This document shows, one piece after another, positions 39,973 to 40,006 of a DNA stretch of 40,006 bases (its first letter is position 1; every line of letters begins with the position of its first letter). The stretch spans positions 1 through 40,006 of the forward strand of contig NZ_RHNU01000024.1 in the NCBI RefSeq assembly GCF_003946015.1, given 5' to 3'. This DNA comes from Companilactobacillus insicii (GTDB taxonomy: Bacteria > Bacillota > Bacilli > Lactobacillales > Lactobacillaceae). Under the pieces are notes generated by a model. It saw only the letters and a program-made list of their open reading frames with translations. It was not told the DNA's origin and searched no databases. Position numbers and translations under genes: made by a program.

Positions 39973-40006
39973 ATTCCCTTTTAACACAAAAAGAACATCA
40001 CTGTTC

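Overview
This window looks like chromosome of a low-GC Gram-positive lactic acid bacterium of the family Lactobacillaceae. The reasons are AT-rich DNA, strong AGGAGG-type ribosome sites with frequent TTG and GTG starts, T-box leaders, a complete arginine deiminase operon, a BrnQ carrier, an LtaS-like enzyme and secreted W/Y-rich repeat proteins. A Companilactobacillus-like species is my best guess from overall gene style, but the sequence alone does not prove it.

Layout. 1-7.5 kb: NAD(P)HX repair dehydratase (nnrD) on the minus strand, tRNA-Leu(CAG), two related proteins built on one plan (small beta-rich module plus macro domain, the macro domain being degenerate in the first) with a small minus-strand membrane protein between them, then mscL, an NhaP-type antiporter and a Rossmann-fold oxidoreductase. 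7.5-12.2 kb: brnQ behind a T-box and an isoleucine-rich leader ORF, then argG-argH. 12.2-20.2 kb: a secreted two-repeat protein, two overlapping ASCH-type genes, a two-component system, and a divergent glycosyltransferase pair (GT-C plus GT2) with two tiny membrane-peptide genes, followed by a possible free-standing small RNA. 20.2-26.1 kb: guaC with a PurBox pair, glnA, and a 996-residue LtaS-like enzyme with an unusually large membrane half. 26.1-30.5 kb: mostly small genes: a 93-aa protein, a 41-aa HicB-like miniprotein, a PaiA-like acetyltransferase, a MarR regulator with a B3/B4-domain gene that has an in-frame stop, tRNA-Gly(CCC), a lipoprotein, a cold-shock protein and a 35-aa peptide. 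30.5-39.8 kb: arcA-arcB, arcD-arcT-arcC, argS behind an arginine T-box (CGC specifier), and a UbiA-family prenyltransferase. The window closes with tandem hairpins.

How it fits together. Arginine metabolism is the main theme: argGH makes arginine from citrulline, the arc genes break arginine down to ornithine, CO2, ammonia and ATP, and argS charges arginine onto tRNA under T-box control. Two cre-like sites before arcA point to carbon catabolite repression. A second theme is the cell envelope (GT pair with its two-component system, LtaS-like enzyme, secreted repeat protein, prenyltransferase). The least ordinary items are the degenerate macro-domain paralogue, the Ile-periodic leader ORF before brnQ, the HicB-like miniprotein, the possible small RNA near 20.1 kb, the structured arcB-arcD gap and the duplicated hairpins at the right edge. 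I see no insertion sequence, prophage, CRISPR array or replication origin.
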